Assembly (NCBI RefSeq): GCF_000721235.1
Contig: NZ_JOFH01000002.1
Coordinates: forward strand, 288,303 to 352,302
Reading direction: 5' to 3'
Source: Streptomyces olivaceus
GTDB lineage: Bacteria > Actinomycetota > Actinomycetes > Streptomycetales > Streptomycetaceae
Length of the DNA: 64,000 nucleotides
Shown here piece after piece: positions 49,401-60,548 of the stretch; within the stretch, counting starts at the first letter, position 1; each line of letters starts with the position of its first letter. Both the position numbers and the translations under genes were made by a program. The notes beneath the pieces are model-generated. The model was not told where the DNA came from. It did not search any database and worked only from the letters and a program-made list of their open reading frames with translations.

Positions 49401-49480
49401 CCAAGACGGCCAGGACCGCGGCCACCAAGAAGGCGGCCAAGCCCGCCGCGAAGAAGGCGACGCGGACGAGCAAGACCTGA
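46457..49480 (+). CDS. uvrA: UvrABC system protein A
   Basis: A 1007-residue damage sensor with two ABC ATPase modules. Walker A motifs are G-L-S-G-S-G-K-S-S (near residue 31) and G-V-S-G-S-G-K-S-T; signatures are [10 protein letters not shown] and [10 protein letters not shown]; Walker B strands are L-Y-V-L-D-E-P-S and V-Y-V-L-D-E-P-T. Zinc cysteine pairs occur in C-P-D-C, C-P-T-C, C-E-N-C and C-E-V-C. UvrA finds bulky lesions and loads UvrB. The last ~50 residues form a Lys/Ala-rich tail like histone H1. The start GTG 46457 follows AAAGG; GTG 46445 is an alternative. A strong terminator follows. Confidence 0.97.
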   Translation: MADRLIVRGAREHNLKNVSLDLPRDSLIVFTGLSGSGKSSLAFDTIFAEGQRRYVESLSSYARQFLGQMDKPDVDFIEGLSPAVSIDQKSTSRNPRSTVGTITEVYDYLRLLFARIGKPHCPECGRPISRQSPQAIVDKVLELPEGSRFQVLSPLVRERKGEFVDLFSDLQTKGYSRARVDGETVQLSNPPTLKKQEKHTIEVVVDRLTVKDSAKRRLTDSVETALGLSGGMVVLDFVDLPEDDPERERMYSEHLYCPYDDLSFEELEPRSFSFNSPFGACPDCSGIGTRMEVDPELIVPDEDKSLDEGAIHPWSHGHTKDYFARLIGALADALGFRTDIPFAGLPLRARRALLNGHKTQVEVRYRNRYGRERRYTTAFEGAIPFVKRRHSEAESDSSRERFEGYMREVPCPTCEGTRLKPLVLAVTVMGRSIAEVSAMSISDCADFLGELKLNARDKKIAERVLKEVNERLRFLVDVGLDYLSLNRAAGTLSGGEAQRIRLATQIGSGLVGVLYVLDEPSIGLHQRDNHRLIETLVRLRDMGNTLIVVEHDEDTIKVADWIVDIGPGAGEHGGKVVHSGSFKELLDNAESQTGLYLSGRKAIPLPDLRRPHDPSRQLTVHGARENNLQDIDVSFPLGVFTAVTGVSGSGKSTLVNDILYTHLARELNGARNVPGRHTRVDGDDLVDKVVHVDQSPIGRTPRSNPATYTGVFDHVRKLFAETTEAKVRGYLPGRFSFNVKGGRCENCAGDGTIKIEMNFLPDVYVPCEVCHGARYNRETLEVHYKGKSIADVLNMPIEEATDFFEAVPAISRHMKTLKDVGLGYVRLGQSATTLSGGEAQRVKLASELQRRSTGRTVYVLDEPTTGLHFEDISKLLTVLAGLVDKGNTVIVIEHNLDVIKTADWVVDMGPEGGAGGGLVVAEGTPEQVAGVPASHTGKFLQDVLGADRVSDAASVRSPRRAAKKTAVKKSAVKDTEAGATAAKTARTAATKKAAKPAAKKATRTSKT

Positions 49481-49503
49481 GCGACGGCGCCTCGGAGAGG
49501 CGA

Positions 49504-49545
49504 GCGCCGGGGCCCGCGGACGATCGGTTCCGCGGGCCCCGGCGC
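49504..49545 (+). terminator. uvrA terminator
   Basis: A perfect 17-bp stem (49504-49520 with 49529-49545) and an 8-nt loop, 24 bp after the uvrA stop. Confidence 0.88.
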
Positions 49546-49579
49546 GTGGTCGTCACGGCGACAGCGGCAGCGGCGCGCG

Positions 49580-50488
49580 TCAGGCGCGCACCTCGTGGGC
49601 GTACGGCGGCTCCGCTCCCGCGCGGGAGCAGGTGACCGCCGCCGCGCGCGCGGCGAAGCCGAGGAGCCCCGTCCAGCCCTCCCGGCCCAGCGCGGCCACG
49701 GCCGGCGCGTCGAGCGCGTCGCGGGCCGCGAGACCGTGCAGCAGCGCGGCGTTCACCGTGTCGCCCGCGCCGATCGTGTCGACCACCTCGACCTGCTCGC
49801 CCGGCACCGTGTACTCGCCGCCGTCACCGGTGTACGCCGTGAGCCCGGCACCGCCCCGGGTGACCACCACCGCCGCCGGGCCCGCGGCGAGCCACTCCCG
49901 GGGCGTGCCGCCGAGCCATTCGGCGTCCTCGGCGGACAGCTTCAGCAGGGACACGGACGGCAGCCAGCTCCGGAACCGCTCCCGGTAGGCGTCCGGGTCG
50001 GGGATCAGCCCGGCGCGGATGTTCGGGTCGAGAGCCGTGAACACGCCCCGAGCGGCCGTCTCGCGCAGCAGCTCCTCGTACGCGCTCGCGCCCGGCTCCA
50101 GCACCAGGGAGCAGGTCCCGAAGGACACCGCCCGGGTGCCCGGCGGCAGTGCGGCGGGGACTGTGAAGAGCCGGTCCGCCGTCCCCTCCACGTAGAAGGA
50201 GTACGCGGCCGAGCCGTCCGTGTCGAGCGAGGCCACGGCGAGCGTCGTCGGCTCGGTCCCGCGCTGCACCGGCGAGACGTCCACGTCGGTCTCCCGCAGC
50301 CGCCCGAGGAGCGCCTCGCCGAAGGCGTCGCGGGAGACCCGGGAGCAGAACGCGGCGGGCGAGCCGAGACGGCCCAGGGCGACTGCCGTGTTGTACGGGC
50401 CACCGCCGAGCGCCGGCCGCAGCGCGGCGAGGGCGCCCGTGCCCTGCGGTACCAGGTCGATCAGTGCCTCACCGGCGACGACGATCAC
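49580..50488 (-). CDS. PfkB-family carbohydrate kinase (fructokinase-like)
   Basis: A 302-residue PfkB kinase. The N-terminal V-A-G-E-A-L-I-D-L-V and G-G-G-P-Y-N-T-A-V-A-L-G-R-L-G motifs and the C-terminal D-T-I-G-A-G-D-T-V-N-A-A-L loop, with its catalytic Asp, are intact. The pattern is close to fructokinases, but the substrate is not proven. Its GTG start overlaps the LacI stop (GTGA), so kinase and regulator form one operon and the kinase is probably expressed when the cognate sugar relieves LacI. The start has AAAGGA upstream. Confidence 0.88.
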   Translation of the reverse strand: MIVVAGEALIDLVPQGTGALAALRPALGGGPYNTAVALGRLGSPAAFCSRVSRDAFGEALLGRLRETDVDVSPVQRGTEPTTLAVASLDTDGSAAYSFYVEGTADRLFTVPAALPPGTRAVSFGTCSLVLEPGASAYEELLRETAARGVFTALDPNIRAGLIPDPDAYRERFRSWLPSVSLLKLSAEDAEWLGGTPREWLAAGPAAVVVTRGGAGLTAYTGDGGEYTVPGEQVEVVDTIGAGDTVNAALLHGLAARDALDAPAVAALGREGWTGLLGFAARAAAVTCSRAGAEPPYAHEVRA

Positions 50489-51537
50489 GGGAGAGTCCTT
50501 TCGTGGGCCTCGACGGTCTGCTCGGGGCAGCCGCACGAGGTGCGGTGAACGTAGGTGCAGGGCAGCCGCACGGTCCGCGCGGAACGGTCCGGCGCGGCGA
50601 GGCGCTCCAGCAGCAGCTGGACGGCCCGCGCGCCGATGTCCCTGCTGGGCTGGGCGACGGCGGTGAGCCGGGGAGCGAAGAGGTCGGCCCAGGCGAAGTC
50701 GTCGAAGCAGCAGAGCGCGAGGTCGCCGGGCACGGACAGGCCCCGGTCCCGCAGGGCCTGCAGGGCACCGATGGTCATCGCGTTGTTCGCGGTGACCAGC
50801 GCGGTGGGCGGCACCGCCAGGGACAGCAGTTCGGCCGTGGCCCGTGCACCGCCGGCCGCCTCGGAGTCGCCGTGGACCAGCAGCCGTTCGTCGAAGGGCA
50901 GCCCTGCCGCGGCGAGCCCGTGCCGGTACCCGGTGATCCGCTCGCTCGTGGTGCTGAGCCCCGGCCTGCCCGCGACCAGGCCGATCCGCCGGTGGCCGAG
51001 CTCGGCGAGGTGGCCGGCGAGCAGGGCTGTCGGCTCGGCGCTCTCGGCGCAGACCTGGTCGAAGGGCGGGGCGTCGGCGTCCTGCGGCGCGCCGACGACC
51101 CGGTCGAGGAACACGGCCGGCACCCGGTGGCGCGTGAGGTAGGCGACGAGGTCGCGCGGCTCGGCGGAGGGCGCGACGATCATGCCGTCCACGCGCCGCT
51201 CGTGCAGCAGCTGCACGACCTTGCGCTCGTGCCCGGGATCGTCGTGCGGGTCGGCGATCAGCAGGCCGTAGCCGTGCTCCAGGGCGCTCGCCTCGACACC
51301 CTGGAGGATCTCCGTGAAGTACGGGTTGCTGATCGCCGACACCGCCAGCCCGATGGAACGGGTGCGGGAGGTCACCAGGGAACGGGCGAGGGTGTTCGGC
51401 GTGTAGCCCAGCTCCTCGACGGCGTCCAGCACCGCCTGGCGGGTGCGGGGCAGCACCGGGCGGGTGTCGTTGAGCACGTGCGAGACGGTCGCCACCGAGA
51501 CCCCGGCACTGCGTGCCACGTCCGCCATGGTCGCCAC
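50485..51537 (-). CDS. LacI family regulator of sugar kinase operon
   Basis: A 350-residue LacI protein. The N-terminal helix-turn-helix (M-A-D-V-A-R-S-A-G-V-S-V-A-T-V-S-H-V-L-N) is at residues 4-23; the V-L-P-R-T-R-Q-A-V hinge and the periplasmic-binding-like effector domain follow. Starts at 51537 (GTG, with AAGGGGG upstream), 51528 and 51558 are all possible; the first fits best. A perfect 28-bp palindrome about 100 bp upstream is the expected operator. The protein should repress itself and the PfkB kinase until its sugar is bound. Confidence 0.9.
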   Translation of the reverse strand: MATMADVARSAGVSVATVSHVLNDTRPVLPRTRQAVLDAVEELGYTPNTLARSLVTSRTRSIGLAVSAISNPYFTEILQGVEASALEHGYGLLIADPHDDPGHERKVVQLLHERRVDGMIVAPSAEPRDLVAYLTRHRVPAVFLDRVVGAPQDADAPPFDQVCAESAEPTALLAGHLAELGHRRIGLVAGRPGLSTTSERITGYRHGLAAAGLPFDERLLVHGDSEAAGGARATAELLSLAVPPTALVTANNAMTIGALQALRDRGLSVPGDLALCCFDDFAWADLFAPRLTAVAQPSRDIGARAVQLLLERLAAPDRSARTVRLPCTYVHRTSCGCPEQTVEAHERTLP

Positions 51538-51637
51538 CGGCCTGCCCCCTTCGCTCACGTGCACGCGCGGCCCGGGCCTTCGGCCCACTGCCGCTGCGCG
51601 CCGCACCGGCCGGGACCGTACCCCATCCGACCGCCAC

Positions 51638-51665
51638 GCGTAAACGCTTACGCAAGCGTTTACGC
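51638..51665. promoter_or_regulatory. LacI operator, perfect 12-bp inverted repeat
   Basis: GCGTAAACGCTT (51638-51649) and AAGCGTTTACGC (51654-51665) flank ACGC. The arms contain the AAACGCTT and AAGCGTTT cores typical of LacI-family sites. Confidence 0.85.
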
Positions 51666-51765
51666 GCCGAGCGGCTCGGCAGCGCGCCCGGTCCACCCGG
51701 GGCCGGTGGCGGCCCCGGTCGCCGGATATCGTCGCCCTGCACGCCCCCGACCAGTGGAGACGCCC

Positions 51766-52191
51766 ATGTCCGGCCGTACCGTCCCGAGCCGTCGTACCGT
51801 CCTGCGCTCTGCGGTCCTCACCCCTGTCGCCGGACTCGGTCCGGCCGCCTGCTCACCGGGCGACGACGGCGCGGCGCCGGCCAGGCCCACCGCGCCCGTC
51901 GAGCTGGGCGCGGACGGCGAGGTGGCCGAGGGCGCGACCAAGCTCTACCGGGACGCGAACGTCGTGGTGAGCCGGGCCGGGGACGGCTCCCTGAAGGCGT
52001 TCAGCACGGTCTGCACGCACGCCGGGTGCCCCATCGGGAAGCTGGAGGGGACGAAGCTGGTCTGCCCCTGCCACGGCAGCGAGTTCGACGCCCGGACCGG
52101 CGAGGTGCTGCACGCCCCGGCGACCACGCCGCTCGTCGAACTGCCCGTCGAGGTGAAGCGAGGCCGCATCGTCGCGAGCCCCGGCACCTGA
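51766..52191 (+). CDS. Rieske [2Fe-2S] protein
   Basis: A 141-residue secreted or membrane-anchored ferredoxin-like protein. The Rieske boxes are C-T-H-A-G-C (Cys83, His85) and C-P-C-H-G-S (Cys100, His103), with Cys88/Cys102 likely disulfide. The N-terminus has twin arginines (S-R-R-T-V-L) and a hydrophobic stretch ending at a lipobox-like A-A-C, so it should be exported by Tat and may be lipidated. Small proteins of this sort take part in electron transfer; the partner is unknown. ATG 51766 is taken because it begins the signal. It is divergent from the LacI gene. Confidence 0.9.
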   Translation: MSGRTVPSRRTVLRSAVLTPVAGLGPAACSPGDDGAAPARPTAPVELGADGEVAEGATKLYRDANVVVSRAGDGSLKAFSTVCTHAGCPIGKLEGTKLVCPCHGSEFDARTGEVLHAPATTPLVELPVEVKRGRIVASPGT

Positions 52192-52269
52192 CACGTGCCC
52201 GGCACCCGACGGGAGCGGGCCGGAACCCCTGTCCCGGGCTCGGGAGCCGCTCCCCGGAGGCCGGCCCCC

Positions 52270-53220
52270 TCACTCCCAGTCCCAGCCGATCCCCAGCATC
52301 CCGGACCGCACCCGCGGCTCCACCAGGTGCACCGAACGGTGCCGCCCGCTCAGGGGCAGCTCGTGCCGGCCGCCGCGCGGTGCCGCCGGGGAGTGCTGAG
52401 TGAAGCGGTGGCAGCGCACCGGTACGGCCGCGGCGTCGAAGTGCACCTGGAGCGCGTACTGCCCGCCCGCGGCGCCGAACCCGCGGACGTACTCCCGCGA
52501 CACTCCCGCGGTGCCGTCCTCGACGCCGTACCGGAAGAGATACGTGTCCCCGGTGCGCAGCCGGGTGTCGAAGAGCAGCTCGGCCACGAGTACGCCGGTC
52601 TCGTGGTGGGTGCGGACGCGTCCCGTGCGGCAGTTCTCCAGCGCGTGCACGGCCATCCGCGTGGGAGCGCAGCCCGGGTCGCCGTAGTGGACGGCCATGA
52701 AACGGTCGACGCCGTCGTGGTGGGCCCGGACGATGTGGTGCGACTCGCGTTCCGCCAGCTCACGGCATGATCCGATCCGGATCCGTTCGTGGTGCCCGAG
52801 GGTGTGCACCCCGCCGTCCCCCGGCGGCCGGTCCAGCTCGGCGAGCAACCGGTCCAGGACGTCCGAGGCCTCCAGACGGGCACGGTAGGAGCGGCCGGCG
52901 GGCCGCCGGCCCGCGGGCTCCTCGTCGGCCTCGGCGAGCAGGCGGATCAGCGACTCCTCGGGCAGCTGCAGTATCTCCTCGAGGGCCCGCACGGCCCGCA
53001 GCGACTCGGGGCGCTGCGGGCGCCGGGCGCCCTGCTGCCAGTAGCTCAGACTCGTGACACCCACCCGCACCCCGTGGCGCGACAGATGGTGCTGCACGCG
53101 CTGCAGCGGCAGTCCGCGCGCGGCGATCGCGGCGCGCAGGGCGACGTGGAAGGGGCCACCGCGCAGGGCCGAGTCGAGTTCCGCGGTGGCGAACTCCGCG
53201 TGCTGTGTGGCGTGCGGCAT
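52270..53220 (-). CDS. XRE-like DNA-binding protein of unknown target
   Basis: A 316-residue protein with an XRE-like helix-turn-helix at about residues 38-90 (Q-H-H-L-S-R-H-G-V-R-V-G-V-T-S-L-S-Y-W-Q-Q-G-A-R-R-P). The C-terminal ~200 residues have no known domain; they contain conserved G-D-P-G-C, R-T-H-H-E-T-G-V and W-D-W-E segments and are probably beta-rich. A start at ATG 53220 has GGGAGG. It is divergent from uvrC across 405 bp. Its target could include itself or uvrC, but nothing in the sequence proves it. Confidence 0.78.
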   Translation of the reverse strand: MPHATQHAEFATAELDSALRGGPFHVALRAAIAARGLPLQRVQHHLSRHGVRVGVTSLSYWQQGARRPQRPESLRAVRALEEILQLPEESLIRLLAEADEEPAGRRPAGRSYRARLEASDVLDRLLAELDRPPGDGGVHTLGHHERIRIGSCRELAERESHHIVRAHHDGVDRFMAVHYGDPGCAPTRMAVHALENCRTGRVRTHHETGVLVAELLFDTRLRTGDTYLFRYGVEDGTAGVSREYVRGFGAAGGQYALQVHFDAAAVPVRCHRFTQHSPAAPRGGRHELPLSGRHRSVHLVEPRVRSGMLGIGWDWE

Positions 53221-53527
53221 GCAGGGGCCTCCCTGTGAAATTCGCGACGGCTGGTCAGACCGTTCGCGCGGATCGGCCGGGGCCGCCCCCGCCCGAGGCG
53301 CAGAGGTCTCCACATCCGTACGCCGCGCCACAGGGCCCCGAGTCCCTCCGCATTGAAGCGTGTTGGCCCAGCCCCGACAACACCTGAAGGCCGACCGCCG
53401 CATGTCCTGGCCGAGAACGCACGGACCGGGCGTCCCGGGGGCACGCGGTGTGACCGGCCGGCCCCGTACCGTCCTCTCCGGGCGTCCCCGCGCCCCTCCT
53501 TCCCGGGCCGTCGCAGGCGCCCCGCCC

Positions 53528-53587
53528 CGTCGTCCACAGGCACCCGGCTCCGTCGTCCACAGGCACTCCGCGCCGTCGTCCACAGGC
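53528..53587. repeat. Three exact CGTCGTCCACAGGC repeats, 23-bp period
   Basis: Copies begin at 53528, 53551 and 53574. The core TCGTCCACA differs by one base from the Streptomyces DnaA box TTGTCCACA. The last copy ends 8 bp from the uvrC -35 element. Confidence 0.8.
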
Positions 53588-53595
53588 CCGCCGGA

Positions 53596-53618
53596 GTGTC
53601 GGTCCCCGCCAGTAGGGT
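53596..53618 (+). promoter_or_regulatory. PafBC-type promoter variant of uvrC
   Basis: GTGTCGGTC (53596-53604), N8, TAGGGT (53613-53618): matches 7 of 9 in the -35 motif and the TAnnnT -10 with correct spacing. The -10 ends 7 nt before the ATG. Confidence 0.7.
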
Positions 53619-53625
53619 GTGAGTC

Positions 53626-55782
53626 ATGGCCGACCCCTCCAGCTACCGCCCCAGGCCGGGAGAGATCCCGGACTCCCCGGGGGTGTACAGGTTCCGAGAC
53701 GAGCACCGCCGGGTGATCTACGTCGGAAAGGCGAAGAGCCTGCGCCAGCGCCTGGCGAACTACTTCCAGGACCTGGCGAACCTCCACCCCCGCACCCGCA
53801 CCATGGTCACCACGGCCGCCTCCGTGGAGTGGACAGTGGTGTCCACGGAGGTCGAGGCGCTGCAGCTGGAGTACTCCTGGATCAAGGAGTACGACCCGCG
53901 GTTCAACGTTAAGTACCGCGACGACAAGAGCTACCCGTACCTCGCGGTGACGATGAACGAGGAGTTCCCGCGCGTCCAGGTCATGCGCGGTCAGAAGAAG
54001 AAGGGCGTGCGCTACTTCGGGCCCTACGGACACGCCTGGGCGATCCGCGACACGGTCGACCTCCTGCTGCGCGTCTTCCCGGTGCGCACCTGCTCCGCCG
54101 GAGTGTTCAAGAACGCCGCCCGCACCGGCCGCCCCTGCCTGCTCGGCTACATCGACAAGTGCTCCGCCCCCTGCGTGGAGCGGATCTCTCCCGAGGACCA
54201 CCGGGAGCTCGCGGACGAGTTCTGCGACTTCATGGCCGGACGCACGGGCACCTATCTGCGCCGTCTGGAGCGGCAGATGGGCGAGGCCGCCGAGGACATG
54301 GAGTACGAGCGGGCGGCCCGCCTGCGCGACGACATCGGGGCCCTGAAGAAGGCCATGGAGAAGAGCGCGGTGGTGCTCGCCGACGCCACCGACGCCGACC
54401 TGATCGCGGTCGCCGAGGACGAGTTGGAGGCGGCCGTCCAGATCTTCCACGTGCGCGGCGGACGCGTGCGCGGCCAGCGGGGCTGGGTCACCGACAAGGT
54501 CGAGGAGATCACCACCGGCGCCCTCGTCGAACACGCCCTCCAGCAGCTCTACGGCGAGGAGAGCGGGGACGCCGTCCCCAAGGAGGTCCTGGTCCCGGCG
54601 CTGCCCGACCCGGTCGAGCCCGTGCAGCAGTGGCTGACCGACCGGCGCGGCTCGGGCGTGTCGCTGCGCATCCCGCAGCGGGGCGACAAGAAGGCGCTGA
54701 TGGAGACCGTCCAGCGCAACGCCCAGCAGGCGCTCGTCCTGCACAAGACCAAGCGCGCCTCCGACCTGACGACCCGCTCGCGCGCCCTGGAGGAGATCGC
54801 CGAGGCCCTCGACCTCGACAGCGCCCCGCTCCGGATCGAGTGCTACGACATCTCTCACCTCCAGGGCGACGACGTCGTGGCCTCCATGGTCGTCTTCGAG
54901 GACGGGCTCGCCCGGAAGAGCGAATACCGGCGGTTCCAGATCAAGGGCTTCAGGGGACAGGACGACGTCCGTTCCATGCACGAGGTCATCACCCGCCGCT
55001 TCCGCCGCTATCTCGCCGAGAAGGAGAGGACCGGCGAGTGGGCCGACGGCGTGGACGGGACGGAGACCGGCGACGAGCCGCGGCAGGTGGACGGCGGCGG
55101 CCCGCGGCCGGTGGACGAGCCGTACGCGGCCGAGCCGGGCGCCGACGGCCGGGCCCTCACCGACGGACCCGCCCTCAAGGACGACGACGGCCGTCCCAAG
55201 CGCTTCGCCTACCCGCCGCAGCTCGTCGTCGTGGACGGCGGGCAGCCGCAGGTCGCGGCCGCTCAGCGGGCCCTGGACGAGCTGGGCATCGACGACATCG
55301 CCGTCTGCGGCCTCGCCAAGCGCCTTGAGGAGGTCTGGGTGCCCCGCGAGGACGACCCGGTCGTCCTGCCCCGCACCAGCGAGGGGCTGTACCTCCTCCA
55401 GCGGGTCCGTGACGAGGCACACCGCTTCGCGATCACCTATCAGCGCACCAAGCGGGCCAAACGCTTCCGGGCCGGCCCGCTGGATGACGTGCCCGGTCTG
55501 GGCGAGACCCGCAAGCAGGCGCTGATCAAGCACTTCGGTTCGGTGAAGAAGCTGAGGTCGGCGACGATCGACCAGATCTGCGAGGTGCCCGGCATAGGCC
55601 GCAAGACGGCCGAGACGGTCGCCGTGGCCCTCGCCGGGGCGGCCCCGGCCGCGCCGGCCGTGAACACGGCGACCGGAGAGATCATGGATGACGAGGACGG
55701 GGCGCCCGAAACGACGGCGGACGCCCTCGGGGAGTCCGTGTCCGCGGGCACCCCGGACGAACGACGGGGGCAGGAGAGATGA
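53626..55782 (+). CDS. uvrC: UvrABC system protein C
   Basis: A 718-residue endonuclease subunit. The GIY-YIG domain (residues 19-42, G-V-Y-R-F and V-I-Y-V-G-K-A) makes the 3' cut; a UVR domain (about 213-245) binds UvrB; the RNase H-like domain ([11 protein letters not shown]) makes the 5' cut; two helix-hairpin-helix motifs (V-P-G-L-G-E-T and V-P-G-I-G-R-K-T-A) end the protein. A ~57-residue acidic insertion (about 468-525) makes it longer than the usual ~610. The stop overlaps rapZ (ATGA), so it heads the uvrC-rapZ-yvcK-whiA operon. Confidence 0.96.
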   Translation: MADPSSYRPRPGEIPDSPGVYRFRDEHRRVIYVGKAKSLRQRLANYFQDLANLHPRTRTMVTTAASVEWTVVSTEVEALQLEYSWIKEYDPRFNVKYRDDKSYPYLAVTMNEEFPRVQVMRGQKKKGVRYFGPYGHAWAIRDTVDLLLRVFPVRTCSAGVFKNAARTGRPCLLGYIDKCSAPCVERISPEDHRELADEFCDFMAGRTGTYLRRLERQMGEAAEDMEYERAARLRDDIGALKKAMEKSAVVLADATDADLIAVAEDELEAAVQIFHVRGGRVRGQRGWVTDKVEEITTGALVEHALQQLYGEESGDAVPKEVLVPALPDPVEPVQQWLTDRRGSGVSLRIPQRGDKKALMETVQRNAQQALVLHKTKRASDLTTRSRALEEIAEALDLDSAPLRIECYDISHLQGDDVVASMVVFEDGLARKSEYRRFQIKGFRGQDDVRSMHEVITRRFRRYLAEKERTGEWADGVDGTETGDEPRQVDGGGPRPVDEPYAAEPGADGRALTDGPALKDDDGRPKRFAYPPQLVVVDGGQPQVAAAQRALDELGIDDIAVCGLAKRLEEVWVPREDDPVVLPRTSEGLYLLQRVRDEAHRFAITYQRTKRAKRFRAGPLDDVPGLGETRKQALIKHFGSVKKLRSATIDQICEVPGIGRKTAETVAVALAGAAPAAPAVNTATGEIMDDEDGAPETTADALGESVSAGTPDERRGQER

Positions 55783-56849
55783 CCGAACACGAGGCAGAGC
55801 CCACAGCGGGACGAGAACAGGCACAGCCCGCGGCCGGCCGGGAACACCCGCAGCCCGCGGCGGGACCGGAGCAGTCCCGCCGCACGACCGGCGAGGAACC
55901 GGACCCGGAGCCGGCCGGCTCCGGGCCGCGCCAGGACGACGGAGCACAAGTGAGTACGGGCAAGGAAGCAGCCGGGGCGCACGAGGCGGCCATCCCCGAG
56001 CTGGTGATCATCTCCGGCATGTCCGGAGCCGGCCGCTCGACGGCCGCGAAGTGTCTGGAGGACCTCGGCTGGTTCGTCGTCGACAACCTCCCGCCCGCGC
56101 TGATCCCCACCATGGTGGAGCTCGGCGCCCGCTCCCAGGGCAATGTGGCGCGGATCGCGGTCGTCGTCGACGTCCGCGGCCGGCGCTTCTTCGACAACCT
56201 CCGCGAGTCCCTCGCCGACCTCGACGTCCGCGGCGTCACCCGGCGCATCGTCTTCCTGGAGTCCTCCGACGACGCCCTGGTGCGCCGCTTCGAGTCGGTG
56301 CGCCGCCCGCACCCCCTCCAGGGCGACGGCCGCATCGTCGACGGCATCGCCGCCGAGCGGGAGCTCCTGCGGGAGCTGCGCGGCGACGCCGACCTGGTGA
56401 TCGACACCTCCAGCCTCAACGTGCACGAGCTGCGCGCCAAGATGGACGCCCAGTTCGCCGGAGAGGAGGAGCCCGAGCTGCGGGCCACCGTGATGTCCTT
56501 CGGCTTCAAGTACGGCCTCCCGGTCGACGCCGACCTGGTCGTGGACATGCGCTTCCTGCCCAACCCGCACTGGGTCCCGGAACTGCGCCCCTTCACCGGT
56601 CTCAACGAGGAGGTGTCGAGCTACGTCCTCAACCAGCCCGGGGCCAAGGAGTTCCTCGACCGCTACGCCGAGCTGCTCCAGCTGATCGCCGCGGGCTACC
56701 GTCGGGAGGGCAAGCGCTATGTGACCGTCGCCGTCGGCTGCACCGGCGGCAAGCACCGGTCCGTGGCCGTGTCGGAGAAGCTCGCCGCCCGGCTCGCCGC
56801 CGAGGGCGTGGAGACGGTGGTCGTCCACCGGGACATGGGACGGGAATGA
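55779..56849 (+). CDS. rapZ: RNase adapter RapZ (UPF0042)
   Basis: A 356-residue nucleotide-binding protein. Walker A G-M-S-G-A-G-R-S is at residues 80-87; the C-terminal domain has [16 protein letters not shown]. In E. coli RapZ guides RNase E to GlmY/GlmZ and senses a cell-wall precursor; the actinobacterial role is unclear. The first ~57 residues are Gly/Glu/Gln/Pro repeats unlike the family; a GTG at 55950 with GGAG would give about 299 residues, near normal. Overlap with uvrC (ATGA) supports the upstream start; both may be used. It overlaps yvcK by 4 bp. Confidence 0.93.
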   Translation: MTEHEAEPTAGREQAQPAAGREHPQPAAGPEQSRRTTGEEPDPEPAGSGPRQDDGAQVSTGKEAAGAHEAAIPELVIISGMSGAGRSTAAKCLEDLGWFVVDNLPPALIPTMVELGARSQGNVARIAVVVDVRGRRFFDNLRESLADLDVRGVTRRIVFLESSDDALVRRFESVRRPHPLQGDGRIVDGIAAERELLRELRGDADLVIDTSSLNVHELRAKMDAQFAGEEEPELRATVMSFGFKYGLPVDADLVVDMRFLPNPHWVPELRPFTGLNEEVSSYVLNQPGAKEFLDRYAELLQLIAAGYRREGKRYVTVAVGCTGGKHRSVAVSEKLAARLAAEGVETVVVHRDMGRE

Positions 56850-57937
56850 CAGGACGTACTCCGCGGCTGAGCAGGCTGCGCCGGGGGGCGCCCGAGGGAC
56901 GCGGCGGCAGACCCGCCGAGACCCGCGCCGCCCGGCCCGAGCAGGCGCGCGGCGGCCGGCCGCGTCGCCGCGGCACCCAGCCCAAGGTCGTCGCCCTCGG
57001 CGGCGGCATGGGACTGTCCGCCTCGCTCGCCGCGCTGCGCCGGATCACCGGCGACCTCACCGCCGTCGTCACCGTGGCCGACGACGGCGGTTCCAGCGGG
57101 CGCCTGCGCGACGAGCTGGGCGTCCTGCCGCCCGGCGACCTGCGCAAGGCGCTGGCCGCGCTGTGCGGCGACGACGACTGGGGCCAGACCTGGGCCCGTG
57201 TGATCCAGCACCGCTTCCAGTCCCAGGGCGACCTGCACGAGCACGCGGTCGGCAACCTGCTGATCGTCGCCCTGTGGGAGCAGCTCGGCGACCACGTCCA
57301 GGCCCTGGACCTGGTCGGCAAGCTGCTCGGCGCGCACGGGCGGGTGCTCCCGATGTCCGCCGTCCCGCTGGAGCTGCAGGCCCTGGTGCGGGGCCACAGC
57401 TCCGACCGGCCCGACGAGGTGGACACCGTACGGGGGCAGGCGACCGTGGCGCTCACGCCGGGCGAGGTGCAGTCCGTGCACCTGGTGCCCAGCGACCCGC
57501 CGGCCGTCCCGGAGGCGGTCGACGCCGTCCTGGACGCCGACTGGGTGGTGCTCGGCCCCGGCTCCTGGTTCTCCTCGGTCATCCCGCACCTGCTCGTGCC
57601 GGATCTGCTGGACGCGCTGGTCGAGACGAAGGCCCGCCGCGTGCTCTCACTGAACCTCGCTCCGCAGCCCGGAGAAACCGAGGGCTTCTCTCCGCAGCGT
57701 CATTTGGAGGTTTTGGGACGACACGCCCCTAAACTCGCCCTGGACGTGGTGCTGGCCGACGAGGCCGCCGTGCCCGACCGTGACTCGCTCACCGACGCCG
57801 CGAAACGGTTCGGCGCCGCGGTCGAGCTGGCTCCGGTCGCGCGGCCCGACGGAAGCCCGAGGCACGACCCGGAGCTGCTGGCCGCCGCGTACGACCGTAT
57901 TTTTCGGATGCATGGAAGGATCGGCCCATGGCGATGA
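56846..57937 (+). CDS. yvcK: YvcK/CofD-like protein
   Basis: A 363-residue CofD-like protein. The nucleotide-binding G-G-G-M-G motif is at 52-56 ([11 protein letters not shown]), followed by [11 protein letters not shown] and G-D-L-R-K-A; the late [11 protein letters not shown] segment is intact. In B. subtilis YvcK (GlmR) binds UDP-GlcNAc and promotes glucosamine synthesis; it lies next to rapZ and whiA there too. The first 45 residues are Arg/Gly-rich and probably disordered. It overlaps rapZ by 4 bp and whiA by 10 bp, so all are tightly co-translated. Confidence 0.93.
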   Translation: MTGRTPRLSRLRRGAPEGRGGRPAETRAARPEQARGGRPRRRGTQPKVVALGGGMGLSASLAALRRITGDLTAVVTVADDGGSSGRLRDELGVLPPGDLRKALAALCGDDDWGQTWARVIQHRFQSQGDLHEHAVGNLLIVALWEQLGDHVQALDLVGKLLGAHGRVLPMSAVPLELQALVRGHSSDRPDEVDTVRGQATVALTPGEVQSVHLVPSDPPAVPEAVDAVLDADWVVLGPGSWFSSVIPHLLVPDLLDALVETKARRVLSLNLAPQPGETEGFSPQRHLEVLGRHAPKLALDVVLADEAAVPDRDSLTDAAKRFGAAVELAPVARPDGSPRHDPELLAAAYDRIFRMHGRIGPWR

Positions 57938-58920
57938 CGGCAGCGGTGAAGAGCGAGATCTCCCAGCTCCCCGTCACCCGGACCTGCTGCAGAAAGGCGG
58001 AGGTATCCGCCATGCTGCGGTTCGCCGGAGGCCTCCACCTGGTGAGCGGACGCATCGTGATCGAGGCGGAGCTGGACACCGGGAACGCGGCCCGGCGGCT
58101 CAAGCAGGACATCCTGGAGATCTTCGGACACAGTTCCGAACTGATCGTGATGGCGCCGGGCGGGCTGCGCCGCGGCTCGCGCTTCGTCGTCCGGGTGGTC
58201 GCGGGCGGGGACCAGCTGGCCCGGCAGACCGGCCTGGTGGACGGCCGGGGCCGCCCGATCCGCGGCCTGCCGCCGCAGGTGGTCTCGGGGGCCACCTGCG
58301 ACGCCGAGGCCGCCTGGCGCGGCGCCTTCCTGGCGCACGGCTCGCTCACCGAGCCCGGCCGTTCCTCCTCCCTGGAGGTCACCTGCCCCGGCCCCGAGGC
58401 CGCGCTCGCCCTGGTCGGCGCCGCCCGGCGGCTGTCGATCGCAGCCAAGGCCCGCGAGGTCCGCGGCGTGGACCGGGTCGTCGTCCGCGACGGCGACGCG
58501 ATCGGCGCCCTGCTGACCCGGCTCGGCGCCCACGACTCGGTGCTGGCCTGGGAGGAGCGGCGGCTGCGCCGCGAGGTCCGCGCCACCGCCAACCGCCTCG
58601 CCAACTTCGACGACGCCAACCTGCGCCGCTCGGCCCGCGCGGCCGTCGCCGCCGGTGCCCGGGTCCAGCGGGCCCTGGAGATCCTCGCCGACGACGTGCC
58701 GGAGCACCTCGCCGCCGCGGGCCGGCTCCGCATGGAGCACAAGCAGGCCTCCTTGGAGGAGCTGGGCGCGCTCGCCGACCCGCCGCTGACCAAGGACGCC
58801 GTCGCCGGACGCATCCGCCGGCTGCTGGCCATGGCCGACAAGCGCGCCTCCGACCTCGGCATCCCCGGCACCGACGCCAACCTGGGCGAGGACGAACTCG
58901 CCGACAACCTCGTCGGCTGA
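57928..58920 (+). CDS. whiA: Sporulation regulator WhiA
   Basis: A 330-residue regulator needed for aerial-hypha septation. The N-terminal two-thirds is a LAGLIDADG homing-endonuclease-like fold without the catalytic acids, beginning [24 protein letters not shown]. The C-terminal helix-turn-helix is about 270-310 ([20 protein letters not shown]). WhiA works with WhiB at shared promoters such as ftsZ. The start ATG 57928 follows GGAAGGA and lies inside the yvcK end. No terminator is obvious downstream. Confidence 0.96.
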   Translation: MAMTAAVKSEISQLPVTRTCCRKAEVSAMLRFAGGLHLVSGRIVIEAELDTGNAARRLKQDILEIFGHSSELIVMAPGGLRRGSRFVVRVVAGGDQLARQTGLVDGRGRPIRGLPPQVVSGATCDAEAAWRGAFLAHGSLTEPGRSSSLEVTCPGPEAALALVGAARRLSIAAKAREVRGVDRVVVRDGDAIGALLTRLGAHDSVLAWEERRLRREVRATANRLANFDDANLRRSARAAVAAGARVQRALEILADDVPEHLAAAGRLRMEHKQASLEELGALADPPLTKDAVAGRIRRLLAMADKRASDLGIPGTDANLGEDELADNLVG

Positions 58921-60513
<1,593 letters not shown>

Positions 60514-60548
60514 GCGACGCAGGACCAGCAGGCACCTCGCATGCGATA

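Larger units (their letters stand above)
53221..53625. other. 405-bp divergent spacer before uvrC
   Basis: The first ~300 bp next to the XRE gene show no recognised feature. The last ~100 bp hold three exact 14-bp repeats and the uvrC promoter. Confidence 0.55.

Noticed and set aside
53528..53587. A replication origin at the three DnaA-like boxes
   Set aside because: Only three near-boxes, all on one strand, no AT-rich unwinding region and no dnaA or dnaN nearby.
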